The notes: a model not told the origin generated them from the sequence alone. DNA of 60,034 nucleotides from Gammaproteobacteria bacterium (GCA_003354005.1 PIWD01000004.1:1-60034); one strand, 5' to 3'; counted from the first letter of the stretch, positions 28,121 to 38,464 are shown. A program made the numbers and translations.

Positions 28121-29067
28121 AGCAGACTTTATTACAGGGGGGTGTGCACGGGATTGTTTTACTTGATAAGCCAGTTGGCATCACCTCTTTTGTAGCAGCA
28201 GCGCGAGTAAAATCTTACTTTAGAGCTAAAAAAGCAGGACATACAGGCAGCTTAGATCCACTTGCTTCTGGTTTGCTCCCCATCTGTTTAGGTGAGGCAA
28301 CAAAATTCGCACGTTTCATGCTGCATGCCAATAAGAGCTACCGCGTAGTTGCGCTCTTAGGCGTAGTCACCACGACTGGGGATGCAGAAGGTACAGTGCT
28401 AAGCCACAACACTGCTGCTCACACGATTGATTGCTTAAAAATTGAGCAAGTACTTTCTCAATTTAGGGGAAATATTGAACAGCTTCCACCTCATTATTCG
28501 GCTGTTAAGCATAAAGGAAAACCCTTGTATCGTTTAGCGCGACAGGGCATTAAAACGGAACGAAAAATAAGGCATGTTTCGATTCTTAATTTAAACCTGC
28601 TACATTACAGCTATCCTTACCTGTGCTTAGATGTGACCTGTACAAAAGGAACCTATATTCGCAGCCTTGTTGAAGATATTGGGAAACAACTGGGTGTTGG
28701 TGCTTTTGTGATGGCTTTACGCCGTACATCCATTGGAAATAGTTCACTTAACGAAAGTATTACATTACAAGCTTTAAAGCATTTGCCAGATCAATTTCTG
28801 AAGAATGCTTATTTACGGCCAGTGGATGAGGCTATTGTATCTTGGCCTATTGTTTGGTTAGACGATGATCAGTCTGTGCGTATACAACAAGGTCAGATCA
28901 TCTCTGTAGTAGAACCGTCCTTAGATCCACTGCTTCGGCTCGATACCTGGGTACGTCTGGCCACACGAGATAATAAACAGTTGCTAGGCATCGCGCAGAT
29001 AGGGCATTTTAACGCAATAAAACCACGTTGCTTACTGACTGCCACATTACCAGTTACAGTACTTTAA
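28117..29067 (+). CDS. truB: tRNA pseudouridine-55 synthase
   Basis: TruB converts U55 of elongator tRNAs to pseudouridine. The 316-residue protein has GIVLLDKPVGITSF, the catalytic-aspartate motif HTGSLDPLASGLLP, and TCTKGTYIRSLVEDIG, with a C-terminal PUA-like extension. It ends the rimP operon. rpsO, which often follows truB, is absent here; the ~210-base gap to dsbB has a TATAAT-like box near 29119 but no gene. Confidence 0.96.
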   Translation: MKQTLLQGGVHGIVLLDKPVGITSFVAAARVKSYFRAKKAGHTGSLDPLASGLLPICLGEATKFARFMLHANKSYRVVALLGVVTTTGDAEGTVLSHNTAAHTIDCLKIEQVLSQFRGNIEQLPPHYSAVKHKGKPLYRLARQGIKTERKIRHVSILNLNLLHYSYPYLCLDVTCTKGTYIRSLVEDIGKQLGVGAFVMALRRTSIGNSSLNESITLQALKHLPDQFLKNAYLRPVDEAIVSWPIVWLDDDQSVRIQQGQIISVVEPSLDPLLRLDTWVRLATRDNKQLLGIAQIGHFNAIKPRCLLTATLPVTVL

Positions 29068-29278
29068 GAGTAAAATAATCATGTATCAGAATCATAAACC
29101 CACCTTTCAAACGTGCTATAATGGTGTCTACGTTGTTCACATCCTAGGATTAAAGTGAGGTTTGCGAAACTATAAAGAGAATATCCCTTTTTGGCACTAG
29201 ATGTGGTAATGGTGTTAACAGGGCATGAAAAATTAGGAATGTTGTGCATGATGGATGATTTAGTGAGTATAAAATAAA

Positions 29279-29794
29279 ATGTCTGCTAAAAATTATATCA
29301 AATTCTCGTTACTGCATCTAGATTGGTTAGCTGCTTGGTTTAGCTCATTTGTGTTGGTAGTAGGAGAGCTTTCCCAGTTATTCTTTCCATTCCCAGCCTG
29401 TCTACTTTGTGGGCTTCAGCGTTGGATCTTAAGCTGCTTTGTATTAACGATTTGGCTATGGTTTTGGTTTAGACCGACCTCGGTGATGCGCTGGATCTTT
29501 GCTGGTATGAACTTTCTGTTCGCAAGTGTTGGATTGCTGATTGCGACACGTCAAATATGGCTTATCACATATGGTGCACGGGTGGTCAATCGACTACCTT
29601 TACAATGTTTGTCGAATGTTCAGAACATGGTCGAACACAAGACATGGCCTCATATCTTAGCGAGTTTATGGCATGGTGGTCAAGCTTGTGCAATGCATGG
29701 TGAAGAAGCTTTTATTATACTCCCAATCCTGTCATCGATCTGTTTCTTTATCTTAGTTTGTCTTGTTGGGCGTATGATTTTCAAACTAAGGTGA
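29279..29794 (+). CDS. dsbB: Disulfide bond formation protein DsbB
   Basis: An inner-membrane quinone reductase that reoxidises DsbA. The 171-residue protein has four hydrophobic helices. Cys41 and Cys44 (PACLLCGLQRW) sit at exactly the E. coli positions, and the second periplasmic pair is Cys110 and Cys137 (LPLQCLSN, GGQACAMHG). It is alone on this strand. It would support folding of periplasmic proteins such as the multiheme cytochrome encoded at 41.4 kb. Confidence 0.93.
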   Translation: MSAKNYIKFSLLHLDWLAAWFSSFVLVVGELSQLFFPFPACLLCGLQRWILSCFVLTIWLWFWFRPTSVMRWIFAGMNFLFASVGLLIATRQIWLITYGARVVNRLPLQCLSNVQNMVEHKTWPHILASLWHGGQACAMHGEEAFIILPILSSICFFILVCLVGRMIFKLR

Positions 29795-29938
29795 AAGGCT
29801 CACATTAGAACAGTTGCTGCACAAGCCTACGTTGCGTGCACCACAAGCTCAAGATAGTGATTGTGGGGGTTGTCATATGTAGCGATGCACCTAATTGTGC
29901 CACACCTCGTTTTACCGCACTAGACAGTTCCTACCGCA

Positions 29939-32900
29939 CTAGACTTTGAAAAATTGTTTCCGCTCTGTATGTCGTGCATCAGTAGTATGGTGAGATTGCC
30001 TCAATTCTTTCTCTTGTGGATGATACTGTCGTTTGAAGAAACAATGTTGCTTGCCAGTGCTTACTTGGGAAAGAGAATGCTTAGGATTCATTGGCCTTAT
30101 GTGGACATGGTATTCTTCCATGTGTGTATGTGGGATTAATTTTTCGTTGTTTTTCAGGTGAAGTGTAATATCTCTTAGTAGGCAGTAGGCATTATTCATG
30201 TGATCACCGTATTTTATCGATTCCTTAAGTAGTGCTTTTATTTTGTGGTAATGATGTGTAGGTTGTTTAAGATAGAGCCTTGCCAGGTTGTAGTAGCCTA
30301 TAGAGATTTCAAGCTTATTTAAAGATAGGCGATTATTTTGTGAGGCTTTATTTACTTTTTTTGAAGCATCATTAAGATATTTTTCTGCGGAAATGATATC
30401 ACCTTTTCTAAAATAAAATACATGTAATATGAATTCTATGAATCCCTTATTTAGTGTGGAGGAGATAGCAGCTCTTGCATAGGTGAGGGCTCGTTGTTGA
30501 TTACATGCTCCTCCAATTCCGTACCAATTCATCCAGCAGAGTAGGAAACTACTATTAGTGTGTAGTAAGCACTTATTTTGGACAGCGAGTGTAGCAAGCC
30601 TTTCTTGAAGATTTCGTGCATACTTATCATCTCTTTTACAACCTAAGTTAAGTAGGGCATAGTAACTCAACATGTTGATTGCTCCATGGCAATGAAGCTC
30701 GGCTGCTCTTTTAAAGAATTGGTAAGCTTTTGAATAGTTGTTTGCTTTATCTAGACTATAGCCACCTGAGAGAGCAGCATTTTTAGCAACTCCAGGGCTA
30801 ACATGTGGGGAGAGCATAATGGACTCAAGGTAGCTATATAGATGGTCTTTGCATTTTGTTTGAGGCTTCTGTAGCACAGTTTTAATAGCTTGTAGGGTAT
30901 ATATTGCTACTGTGTCTTGCCTGCAATTTTTCCATAATCTAAATGCAGTTTTTGCAATTCGGACGGGGTTTCTTGTTGTAAGATTTTCTGGCATCAACCA
31001 TAGTGATGTAAGTTTTGGTGGAGTTTTTTGATTAGGCAACTCTAACAAAATGATTTCTTCAAGTAGAAAGAATAGCTTGTTGAATGTGCGGGCATCCATA
31101 TGAAGACTACGCTTCTCTGTTAAGATAGATTCAATTTTCCCCATGAGCAAGGCAATGCCAGTAACAAATTTGTATCTTCTGAAGCCTTTATAGGTAAGTT
31201 GCACTGCAAGTTCAAGGTCTTTTTTTCGATTACTCGTCAGATATTGTTTAAGCAAGCCCAATAGTGCAAGTTCTCGATTAGGAAAATCGTAGGGAAGCGC
31301 GCATTTAAAGCAGGCTATTGTTTTGTCTCTATTATTTTTACCTTGATAAGCCAGGCCTAACGCGTAAAAAAGAGAGCCAGTTAGAAAGGGCTTGAGAAAA
31401 GATTGCTCAATATTATTTGCATCTACATTAAACCATCCCTTACGATGTTCAACCTGATGTGCCCATTGTGGAGATATAATCAGCTCAAAGTATGGCAACA
31501 TCTTATCAGTATTGATGTAATAATTTGCAAGCCATAATCTTGCTTTTTCGACGACCTGCTTTGGGGTGTGCTGATCAAGGTAGTTAGGGCTGGCTAATTG
31601 CTTGAAGCAGGCTAGGGCAAGTTCTGTATTTTGGTTTCCTCCAATACCTTCCCATGCCATTTCGCCAAGTCTGTAACACTCACTGTCGAGTGCTATACCA
31701 TGATCATATAAAATATTTAGTATCTTTCTTACAGATTTATAATCCTGCTCGGTATGTTGTGGTTTTTTAATGGTTTCTCGCATCAAGTTTATTGATGCAA
31801 GATTTTCTAGAATTTTTTCTAGTATATTTTTAGAAAAGCTTGCTAGGTTCTGAAAACCTGCTAACCAGTTGTTGAGATAACGGCGTGTTGCTCTATGCCA
31901 CGGCCATAGTGTTTTTTTTAGGGCTTTAATAGTGTTAATTTCATCGGCAACCTTGTTTAGGAATTTTTCTATGCTGCTATGATCTTCTGGTGTGTAGAGC
32001 ACTCCATTTTTCTCATTGAGTATTTCAATATTGTGTAGTGTAGTTGACCACATTGCTGTTTCATCTTCTATTCTCATTGCATAATCGAAGCATAAATTTT
32101 TGCCATAATGTAGGAAGCTAAACCAACCCATTTTTTTAAGGCTGGGTCGATTTTTGAATAGTTGATCTTCCTCAATTAACTGGCCTTCTTTATGTTTTGG
32201 TCGTTTTCCTAAAAAAGAGTTCATTTTATAAAAATGGGTGTACCTCTGCTTTTTTTCGTCTATTTGCTTGAAAAAAGGGTTATAAGTATGTGAGGTAAGC
32301 AGGGGATTTTTTTCGATATGAGTTTTATTGGGATTTGGTATGCTGCTTTGTTTTTCTTCATTTATGTTGTACTCATTCTCGAAAAAAGGATTATTGGAGC
32401 GCAATTCAATATTTTTATGCGCTACTATAGTGCGTTCTTGATGTTTTGCCTCTTCTATAATTGCTTTTGGTGGATTGAGTTTGTCTAACATGTTTATTTG
32501 AGGTAGGGATATAACAATGCGAGGCTCATCTTCTTTTGGCAACGTAAGATTAAGACCAGTTTCTGTATTTACACGCTGAATAAAGGTTTTTTCAGTCTGT
32601 TGATAGTTGTCTAAGGCTAGTTGCATAGCTTTTGTTCTTTCATCGAAGTTGTGTACATTTGAAAATTCAGCTATGCATGCTTTTAGGGTATCTCTGTGGT
32701 TCTCGGATATTTTTTTAAATTGATTTATAGAGAGTTGTGCTGTATCAAGATGGCTTACCCATGCTGTACCGCGTTGCTTGATCTGTTTTTGATAATTTTT
32801 GTGGGTATGGATATGGCAGAAAATTTTGTTTGATTGCTCTAAAATTTTCTTATGTATAGCAATTGAACCATTGAAATTTCTTTTAACTGAATCTGGCAAT

Positions 32901-34027
32901 TGGGTTAAGAGAATCGTATCACCAGCGAATCCTGCGGCATTTAAAAGGACACTGCGCTTTTCGAGGTAGGTATCAAAAATATTGAAATAACTGTATAGGT
33001 GTATGAGATGTTCTAAGAAAACCTTATCCTGCATAAGCTTAGAAGAAATACCTGTACTGTTGCTCGCTTCTTTTTTGAATTGTGAGATCCAGGCTTTATT
33101 TATTTTTCCATTTTTTGTCAGAAGGGGCATAATGTGATGATCATCAATAGGGGTGCAAGATTTTTGTTTTGCTTGTGCACTACTAAAAATGGTATTCAAA
33201 AAGAGCTTAGAAATTGGCGTATCAAATGCCTTGTCTAAATTTTCAATCGATAGAATCCACTCACTTATTTTTTCAGTCGGTTGTGATGCACTTGTTGTGC
33301 TAAGATGAAAAGTGAGTGATGTGAATAGATCGCGAAGCCTTTTTTGTTGATTAAAGATTGTATTCAGTTTATTTGTGATGCTCCTTTTAGCATTCTTATG
33401 GTTCATATCGAGGTAAATATTCTCAAGTGCCTTATGTACTGTAGTGAGCAAGTCATAGAAACTACCTTCACCATCTGTGCATTCGGTTTGGTAGATATCG
33501 GGGGCATTTGGATTAGAGCGTCTAATCTTGAAACTAAAATCTCTAAGCATTTCCAGGTAGCTTTCAGTTCTTTTATTCTCTGCCATATCTGCGAGACTAC
33601 TAACGCAGTGAGCAATGGCAAAGCAAGTTAGACTGATGGGATCATTTCTGTGTCCTTTGCCAATTATGCGGTTTTGCCTGGAATTGTAAAGAAATGATCT
33701 ACATGCTTCATGGATGAAGGTTAATTTTCCATGAAAGGCGTTGTGATCGTTTGATTCGCTTATAGTTGGAAAAATTTCTCCTGTTGCAACGGGTTTTTTA
33801 AGTTTTGATTCTGTAGCTAGGAAGTATTGTGTATAATCAAAAGACCAGGTATTTTTGAATGCATCCTGCGCGTGCCTGTAGATTTCCGAGGATTCCCAGC
33901 ATTCAAAACTAGTGTAATCATTGGAATTTCCGAAGTAGGGAACATACACTCGGACATGCTTTGTGAAATTGAGGTTGCGACCTATATTTGTAATTGATCG
34001 GGCTATTGTTTCGGATACTGGCATCAT
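29939..34027 (-). CDS. Large Sel1/TPR-like repeat protein, candidate host-directed protein
   Basis: A 1362-residue protein without a recognised family name. The first ~800 residues are mainly polar and helical. Two NPF tripeptides (SNNPFFENEYN near residue 546 and TYNPFFKQ near 582) sit in a low-complexity linker. The C-terminal ~520 residues contain Sel1/TPR-like helical repeats, such as YRLGEMAWEGIGGNQNTELA and MNWYGIGGACNQQRALTYA. No signal peptide or membrane helix is seen. The start at 34027 is set by AGGAG 5 bases upstream; the frame runs 42 codons further but without a ribosome-binding site. Sel1-repeat proteins are common among secreted proteins of intracellular bacteria, so an effector role is plausible but unproven. 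The 29795-29938 gap downstream holds no supported gene. Confidence 0.8.
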   Translation of the reverse strand: MMPVSETIARSITNIGRNLNFTKHVRVYVPYFGNSNDYTSFECWESSEIYRHAQDAFKNTWSFDYTQYFLATESKLKKPVATGEIFPTISESNDHNAFHGKLTFIHEACRSFLYNSRQNRIIGKGHRNDPISLTCFAIAHCVSSLADMAENKRTESYLEMLRDFSFKIRRSNPNAPDIYQTECTDGEGSFYDLLTTVHKALENIYLDMNHKNAKRSITNKLNTIFNQQKRLRDLFTSLTFHLSTTSASQPTEKISEWILSIENLDKAFDTPISKLFLNTIFSSAQAKQKSCTPIDDHHIMPLLTKNGKINKAWISQFKKEASNSTGISSKLMQDKVFLEHLIHLYSYFNIFDTYLEKRSVLLNAAGFAGDTILLTQLPDSVKRNFNGSIAIHKKILEQSNKIFCHIHTHKNYQKQIKQRGTAWVSHLDTAQLSINQFKKISENHRDTLKACIAEFSNVHNFDERTKAMQLALDNYQQTEKTFIQRVNTETGLNLTLPKEDEPRIVISLPQINMLDKLNPPKAIIEEAKHQERTIVAHKNIELRSNNPFFENEYNINEEKQSSIPNPNKTHIEKNPLLTSHTYNPFFKQIDEKKQRYTHFYKMNSFLGKRPKHKEGQLIEEDQLFKNRPSLKKMGWFSFLHYGKNLCFDYAMRIEDETAMWSTTLHNIEILNEKNGVLYTPEDHSSIEKFLNKVADEINTIKALKKTLWPWHRATRRYLNNWLAGFQNLASFSKNILEKILENLASINLMRETIKKPQHTEQDYKSVRKILNILYDHGIALDSECYRLGEMAWEGIGGNQNTELALACFKQLASPNYLDQHTPKQVVEKARLWLANYYINTDKMLPYFELIISPQWAHQVEHRKGWFNVDANNIEQSFLKPFLTGSLFYALGLAYQGKNNRDKTIACFKCALPYDFPNRELALLGLLKQYLTSNRKKDLELAVQLTYKGFRRYKFVTGIALLMGKIESILTEKRSLHMDARTFNKLFFLLEEIILLELPNQKTPPKLTSLWLMPENLTTRNPVRIAKTAFRLWKNCRQDTVAIYTLQAIKTVLQKPQTKCKDHLYSYLESIMLSPHVSPGVAKNAALSGGYSLDKANNYSKAYQFFKRAAELHCHGAINMLSYYALLNLGCKRDDKYARNLQERLATLAVQNKCLLHTNSSFLLCWMNWYGIGGACNQQRALTYARAAISSTLNKGFIEFILHVFYFRKGDIISAEKYLNDASKKVNKASQNNRLSLNKLEISIGYYNLARLYLKQPTHHYHKIKALLKESIKYGDHMNNAYCLLRDITLHLKNNEKLIPHTHMEEYHVHIRPMNPKHSLSQVSTGKQHCFFKRQYHPQEKELRQSHHTTDARHTERKQFFKV

Positions 34028-34075
34028 ACTTTCTCCTTCTGAAAAGATAAAGATTAAGAAAAATATGTGCGCACC

Positions 34076-34113
34076 TTTGTTTGGGAGATGACAATTTGTT
34101 TGGGAGATGACAA
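34076..34113. repeat. 19-bp tandem duplication in the leader of the Sel1/TPR gene
   Basis: TTTGTTTGGGAGATGACAA occurs twice with no gap, 49 bases upstream of the chosen start. Confidence 0.9.
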
Positions 34114-34404
34114 TAGGATTATCTCGTGTTACAATGTGGTTGAAGTCGCCCACTATCTGAAAAAGACTGCCAGACCTGGATCAGATGGTGGGTGCGCGAC
34201 ATAATTTTGCACGGTGCACATACCTAATACGGTTATGGTATGTGTGTGTTATTTTTTCCTCCATATTTAGTTATTTCTAGAGTACCAACGTCTTGGAATT
34301 CTATCATAGTTTGTACTTTTTGTAAAGGCATGCACGTCTAAAAATTTCTTTGAAGCCATTGGTAGACAGGGCATATAGGGAAATAAAAAATTTATTTTTT
34401 GGCA
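34114..34404. other. Intergenic region, no supported gene
   Basis: A minus-strand frame of 71 codons at 34267-34482 runs into relic R3 and matches nothing I recognise. No RNA gene is seen. A divergent region upstream of the Sel1/TPR gene is the likely use. Confidence 0.4.
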
Positions 34405-34564
34405 AATATTGATATAAATGTAGCAAAAATATTTTAGTGGCAGAGCGTGCCATATCAGCCTGTTGAGAAGATGTGTTGGCAACTTTTACTGCAAAGGAGT
34501 GATTCAGTATCAGCCTAAATCTTTATTCAGGAATTGCCTTCCTTCAGGGAAGTGAGAATGTCAA
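34405..34564 (+). mobile_element. tnpB-relic element R3
   Basis: The 3' tnpB region GTGGCAGAGCGTGCC... and the right end are recognisable: GGAATTGCCTTCC, TTCAGGGAAGTGAGAATG and the terminal TCAA at 34561-34564. The junction upstream (AAAAATATTTTAGTGGCA) is shared with R1 at 4200. No tnpB N-terminus remains. The last bases form the stop codon of the convergent SNF symporter gene. Confidence 0.75.
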
Positions 34565-35913
34565 AATGGGCTAGCGATTAAAATAATCAAGATTCCAACA
34601 GGTGCGACATAGCGTATTAAAGAAAGCCAGGTACGATACAACCATGTTGGGCAAGGTTGTAATGCGTCCATGCTTTGTTTTTTAGGCATAATCCAGCCAG
34701 CAAACAGGCAAAACCCCAGGCCACCTATAGGTAACATGATATTCGTTGCTAAATCAGTTGATGCATCAAAGAATGTCCAGTGCATAAGTTTATAGTTATG
34801 CCAGCGGTTAAAGGATAGTGCAGAACCTAGCCCGATTATCCAACTGGTCAGTGCGACAGAAGTGATTGCTTTTGTACGGGATAACTTATAGTGTTCCATC
34901 AGTAAAACAACTGGGGGTTCTGCTAAAGAGATAGTTGAAGTTAGTGCTGCAAGTGCCATTAATATAAAGAATAATCCAGCGACCCACTGACCAGCAGGCA
35001 TTTGTGTAAGAGCAACGGGCAGTACCAGAAACATCAAACCAGGCCCTGAACTTATGGGGAGGTGATAGTGGAAAATAATCGGAAAAATTGCCATGCCAGA
35101 GAGCAGAGCAACTAAAACATCTAATGCAGCAACTGTAACAACTGCTTCAATAATAGAAATAGTACTCCCAAGATAACAACCATATGTTAAAAGGCATCCA
35201 GCACCAATGGCAAGAGTAAAGAAAGCATGTCCCATCGCAGAGATAGTTACACTTGCATTGAGTGCCTTGGGGTGAAAATTGAATAAGAAATTCCAAGCAC
35301 TTTGGAAATCACCTATTTGGCTTGCATAAACCACGAGCGCAACGAGAATTACCAGTAAGGCAGGCATCATATAATGTGTTGCTTGCTCGAGTCCACGTTT
35401 AACACCACGCTTAACGATCCAGAAATTGAACAGCATAAAAAGGCTATGCCAGAAGATAAGTAACACAGGGCTGCCTGAGAAATGTTGCCATAATTGCTTA
35501 AAACCTTCTGCATCCAGCGCTTTCATATGCCCACTTATTGCGTAATAAGCATAACCCAATGACCAGCCAGCAATGACATTGTAGAAAGACAAGACTAAAA
35601 TCAGCGTAGCTGACCCCCACCAGCCTAGATAGCGCCAGGCAGAAGTCTGTTTTGATGAGGTTTGACAGGCCAGCATATTGAGAGCACTTACTGAATTTTG
35701 TCGTGCTTGGCGACCGATGAGAATTTCCGCTATCATAATCGGCAAACCAATTAACACAATACAAATTAAATACACTACCATAAAGGCACTGCCACCATAA
35801 CTGCCGACCATGTAAGGGAATTTCCATATATTGCCCAATCCAACTGCTGCGCCCGTTGTTGCCAAGATAAAGGCAGAACGTGACGACCACTGACCATGTT
35901 GGGATTGATTCAT
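34561..35913 (-). CDS. Sodium-dependent transporter, SNF/NSS family
   Basis: An inner-membrane Na+-coupled symporter, probably for an amino acid. The 450-residue protein has the LeuT-fold helix 1 motif ATTGAAVGLGNIWKFPY, helix 2 GGSAFMVVYLICIVLIGLP, and about eleven hydrophobic helices. Specificity cannot be read. The stop TGA is created by the right end of relic R3 (TTGACATTC on this strand). The length (450 aa) is typical of bacterial members, so any loss is small. Confidence 0.93.
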   Translation of the reverse strand: MNQSQHGQWSSRSAFILATTGAAVGLGNIWKFPYMVGSYGGSAFMVVYLICIVLIGLPIMIAEILIGRQARQNSVSALNMLACQTSSKQTSAWRYLGWWGSATLILVLSFYNVIAGWSLGYAYYAISGHMKALDAEGFKQLWQHFSGSPVLLIFWHSLFMLFNFWIVKRGVKRGLEQATHYMMPALLVILVALVVYASQIGDFQSAWNFLFNFHPKALNASVTISAMGHAFFTLAIGAGCLLTYGCYLGSTISIIEAVVTVAALDVLVALLSGMAIFPIIFHYHLPISSGPGLMFLVLPVALTQMPAGQWVAGLFFILMALAALTSTISLAEPPVVLLMEHYKLSRTKAITSVALTSWIIGLGSALSFNRWHNYKLMHWTFFDASTDLATNIMLPIGGLGFCLFAGWIMPKKQSMDALQPCPTWLYRTWLSLIRYVAPVGILIILIASPF

Positions 35914-36099
35914 GATGCTATTCTCTTGGATTTAAAGGACAACGTACCATTGACTATAGCAAAACAAAAAAACAAAATCTATTCATTTGCTAGCAATGTC
36001 AAGTCAAAGTGCCCTTTTTTGTTGAACCGTCATTGGGGTAGCCAGCACCTGTAATAGGGCAGTTATAATTGGAGCTTCTGATTATTATGGACTTAATAA

Positions 36100-36430
36100 G
36101 AGACCCTGCTAGTCGAGCGTCTCTTATAATCTTCGGCATTTTTTAACAAGGACTAAATGAATCTGCCTGTTCTAATTTTTCTTACCTACTCCACACCAAG
36201 CTGTTACAGTTCATTTTATCAAGCTCGACGTAAGACCTCCTCGTTCAGGTGGAGGATGTGAGGCTTCCTGCTAGTCGAGCATCTCTCGTGATATTCGGTA
36301 TTTTGTTGACTATTCCACACTAAGCTGTTCTATTCCAGCAGGCAGGGCATGTCGTGTTAGCCTGTGGAGAGATGGCATTAGCTGATTAGATGAAGCAGAA
36401 ACCCTTGGTAATGGGCGACAACCAGCTTAG
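36100..36430 (+). mobile_element. tnpB-relic element R4 with duplicated left-end sequence
   Basis: Two diverged copies of a left-end segment (CCTGCTAGTCGAGC... at about 36106 and 36268) surround a hairpin-like CCTCCTCGTTCAGGTGGAGG. The tnpB 3' core follows from 36335 (GTGTTAGCCTGTGGAGAGATGG, nearly identical to R1). The right-end hairpin is missing: the copy breaks off at CAGCTTAGTAA, immediately at the 3' end of the convergent unknown gene. 35914-36100 shows nothing else. Confidence 0.7.
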
Positions 36431-36433
36431 TAA

Positions 36434-38464
36434 CTAATGGAAATCATTGAGGTTCTGGCTGGATGGGGGAACATTATCTTTTTTGTCTGTACCATAGCTA
36501 AGTTGTATAGGAGGGTTGTCTTTTTTAGCTATATAAGGACACACTGGCACTTTTATTACTTCATTATTTTGAGTACTATCTTGATGTGTTCTATATGCAC
36601 TATTCAAACCTGGGGTAGGAAGCTTCCAGAGTATAGCAGCTATACCTAAAGTGAAAATTATAGCAAGAAACCCTACCACAAAGTCCAAAGCACGATGCTC
36701 AGCACTATAAGTAAAACCTAAACTTGATTCTGATACAAATGGAGAGTGATAGGTTGGTGAGGATTGCTTACTTGAAGAACTATGCAGAATTTCTTCTACA
36801 TTATTTTTATCTGTGAAACTGGTTCTTACGGTGGGGGGATTGTATTGTAGGGGCTTAAACTTATTATCTATATCATCAGTTATTATAAAGTCATCAGACA
36901 TAACCTTCAACTTACCATCAACACTTTGCAATCTATTAGAGGTATAATCAACAAAATTGTTGCGCTCCACTTCATTGAGAACCTTATAGTGAATATCACC
37001 ATATAATCCAGCAAGAAGTGTGACAATACTTCTTGCATGCTCCTTGGAAATCATATTTTTTGCTAACCCAGTCCCTTCATATTCGGATTGTTTTTTAGAC
37101 AACCATCTATCAGCAAGAGCTTTATCGTAAGAGACATTTTCCTCTTTATCAACGCTACGTTCTATCTGGTTGATAGTAAAGGTATGTGAGCGATTGTAAT
37201 TTCCTGTTGAAGCAATATCTCCCAGATGGGTTAGCAATGGATTATAAGTTGAGGTTAATTTAGGATACCTTTCCACTAGAGGTTGCTGATTTTCCTCATC
37301 ACCTTTATCATCTTCAAAAACATAGCCACCGCTGAGCCTCCCATTCCTACAAAATCCCAAGTACCAGTCGGACTTATCAGTATCAAATATAGCAATATAT
37401 TGAGCTTCATCCTTTCCCTCACTATTTCCAACATCATAAATATGTTTTTCATCATCCATATAAAACAATTTTTTTACTATATGTTCCAACTTATTTGTAG
37501 TTGCTACTGTTTGAACCAGCTTTGAAGCTAGCATGTTATCAATCATTTCGACTAGCAGACCTTTCTCTTGTTCGTTTGCCTTCAGAACTCTATTCTCTTC
37601 TAACAGTTGTTCCGCTACATTGCCATATGAGTGCTTGATGTAATATTTGAGAGGTCGTATACTGACGTTTTTATGTTTATCTCGAACTCCGACGTATACA
37701 TCTCCTGAGTTAAAATATGCTATTACATATGGAGTATCTGCACTTATCATATGTTGCTCAAAATCGTAGGAGTCTTGGAAGGTAGTTTTAGTTATATTCA
37801 GTTTGGAATTTTCATCTACTTTGACTGCCTGAATTTTTCCCTCATCTATACTTGCGAGAGTTTTTCTATAGTGTTCTAGTTTTTTATTATCTTTGTTCCA
37901 CATTTCCTTTTGTTCTTCCACATATAGTTCGCGACTCATTCTTGTTTTCCGATTAAGAATAGCATGAGTACCTTTAAAGTCGTTGAAAGCTAGTTCAACT
38001 ATATTATTGTGCTTTTCAACATCTAAATCTCCAATTCTTGATTGGCATAGTTTGTTTATGGAAATGGAATACTTGATATAGTTTTCTTTATCTTCAGGAG
38101 ATAATTCATTGAAGTCTATAGAATCTGTTACCCCTAACACTTTTAGCTTATTATTGGTCTCTTCATAAGTATCATTTCTAGATAGTCCATAGGTTTCAAT
38201 CTCCCACTTTTTTGGAGCCTTCGGAATTTTCCTAAATAATTCCAATACTTCGCTTTCAAGCATCTTCTTGTATCTGTCTATTGAATCTGCATTTCTATTA
38301 ACCCTCAAGTCGAATGTATTAACTTCTTTGGTAAAAATAGCCGTATCTATCGTTTGCACATCTTGATTATTCAAGATTCCTTCCAGGGAAGATCTGGATT
38401 CATTCAATAGTATTCGATCTTGCATAATCTGTTGTTGTAATTGAAACATGGTGACTTGCCTCAC
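36434..38464 (-). CDS. 676-residue protein of unknown function with one C-terminal membrane helix
   Basis: Not recognised. The long N-terminal part is hydrophilic and helix-rich, with predicted coiled-coil stretches. Two similar short blocks (YVIAYFNSGDVYVGVRD and YIAIFDTDKSDWYLGFCRN) around residues 245 and 355 may be an internal repeat of a small beta-rich domain. One strong hydrophobic segment (FVVGFLAIIFTLGIAAILW) lies near residue 600, followed by ~65 polar residues. There is no signal peptide, so it could be tail-anchored or a secreted protein that enters a host membrane. The stop codon abuts relic R4. It is AT-rich compared with housekeeping genes. Confidence 0.72.
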   Translation of the reverse strand: MRQVTMFQLQQQIMQDRILLNESRSSLEGILNNQDVQTIDTAIFTKEVNTFDLRVNRNADSIDRYKKMLESEVLELFRKIPKAPKKWEIETYGLSRNDTYEETNNKLKVLGVTDSIDFNELSPEDKENYIKYSISINKLCQSRIGDLDVEKHNNIVELAFNDFKGTHAILNRKTRMSRELYVEEQKEMWNKDNKKLEHYRKTLASIDEGKIQAVKVDENSKLNITKTTFQDSYDFEQHMISADTPYVIAYFNSGDVYVGVRDKHKNVSIRPLKYYIKHSYGNVAEQLLEENRVLKANEQEKGLLVEMIDNMLASKLVQTVATTNKLEHIVKKLFYMDDEKHIYDVGNSEGKDEAQYIAIFDTDKSDWYLGFCRNGRLSGGYVFEDDKGDEENQQPLVERYPKLTSTYNPLLTHLGDIASTGNYNRSHTFTINQIERSVDKEENVSYDKALADRWLSKKQSEYEGTGLAKNMISKEHARSIVTLLAGLYGDIHYKVLNEVERNNFVDYTSNRLQSVDGKLKVMSDDFIITDDIDNKFKPLQYNPPTVRTSFTDKNNVEEILHSSSSKQSSPTYHSPFVSESSLGFTYSAEHRALDFVVGFLAIIFTLGIAAILWKLPTPGLNSAYRTHQDSTQNNEVIKVPVCPYIAKKDNPPIQLSYGTDKKDNVPPSSQNLNDFH

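Noticed and set aside
29797-29880. Short open stretch after dsbB ending in a CGGCH motif, like a heme-binding site
   Set aside because: It has no start codon after the preceding stop and no ribosome-binding site, and only about 28 codons; a chance CXXCH or a gene scrap.
34267-34482. 71-codon minus-strand frame as a gene
   Set aside because: It begins within relic R3, lacks a ribosome-binding site and resembles no family I know.
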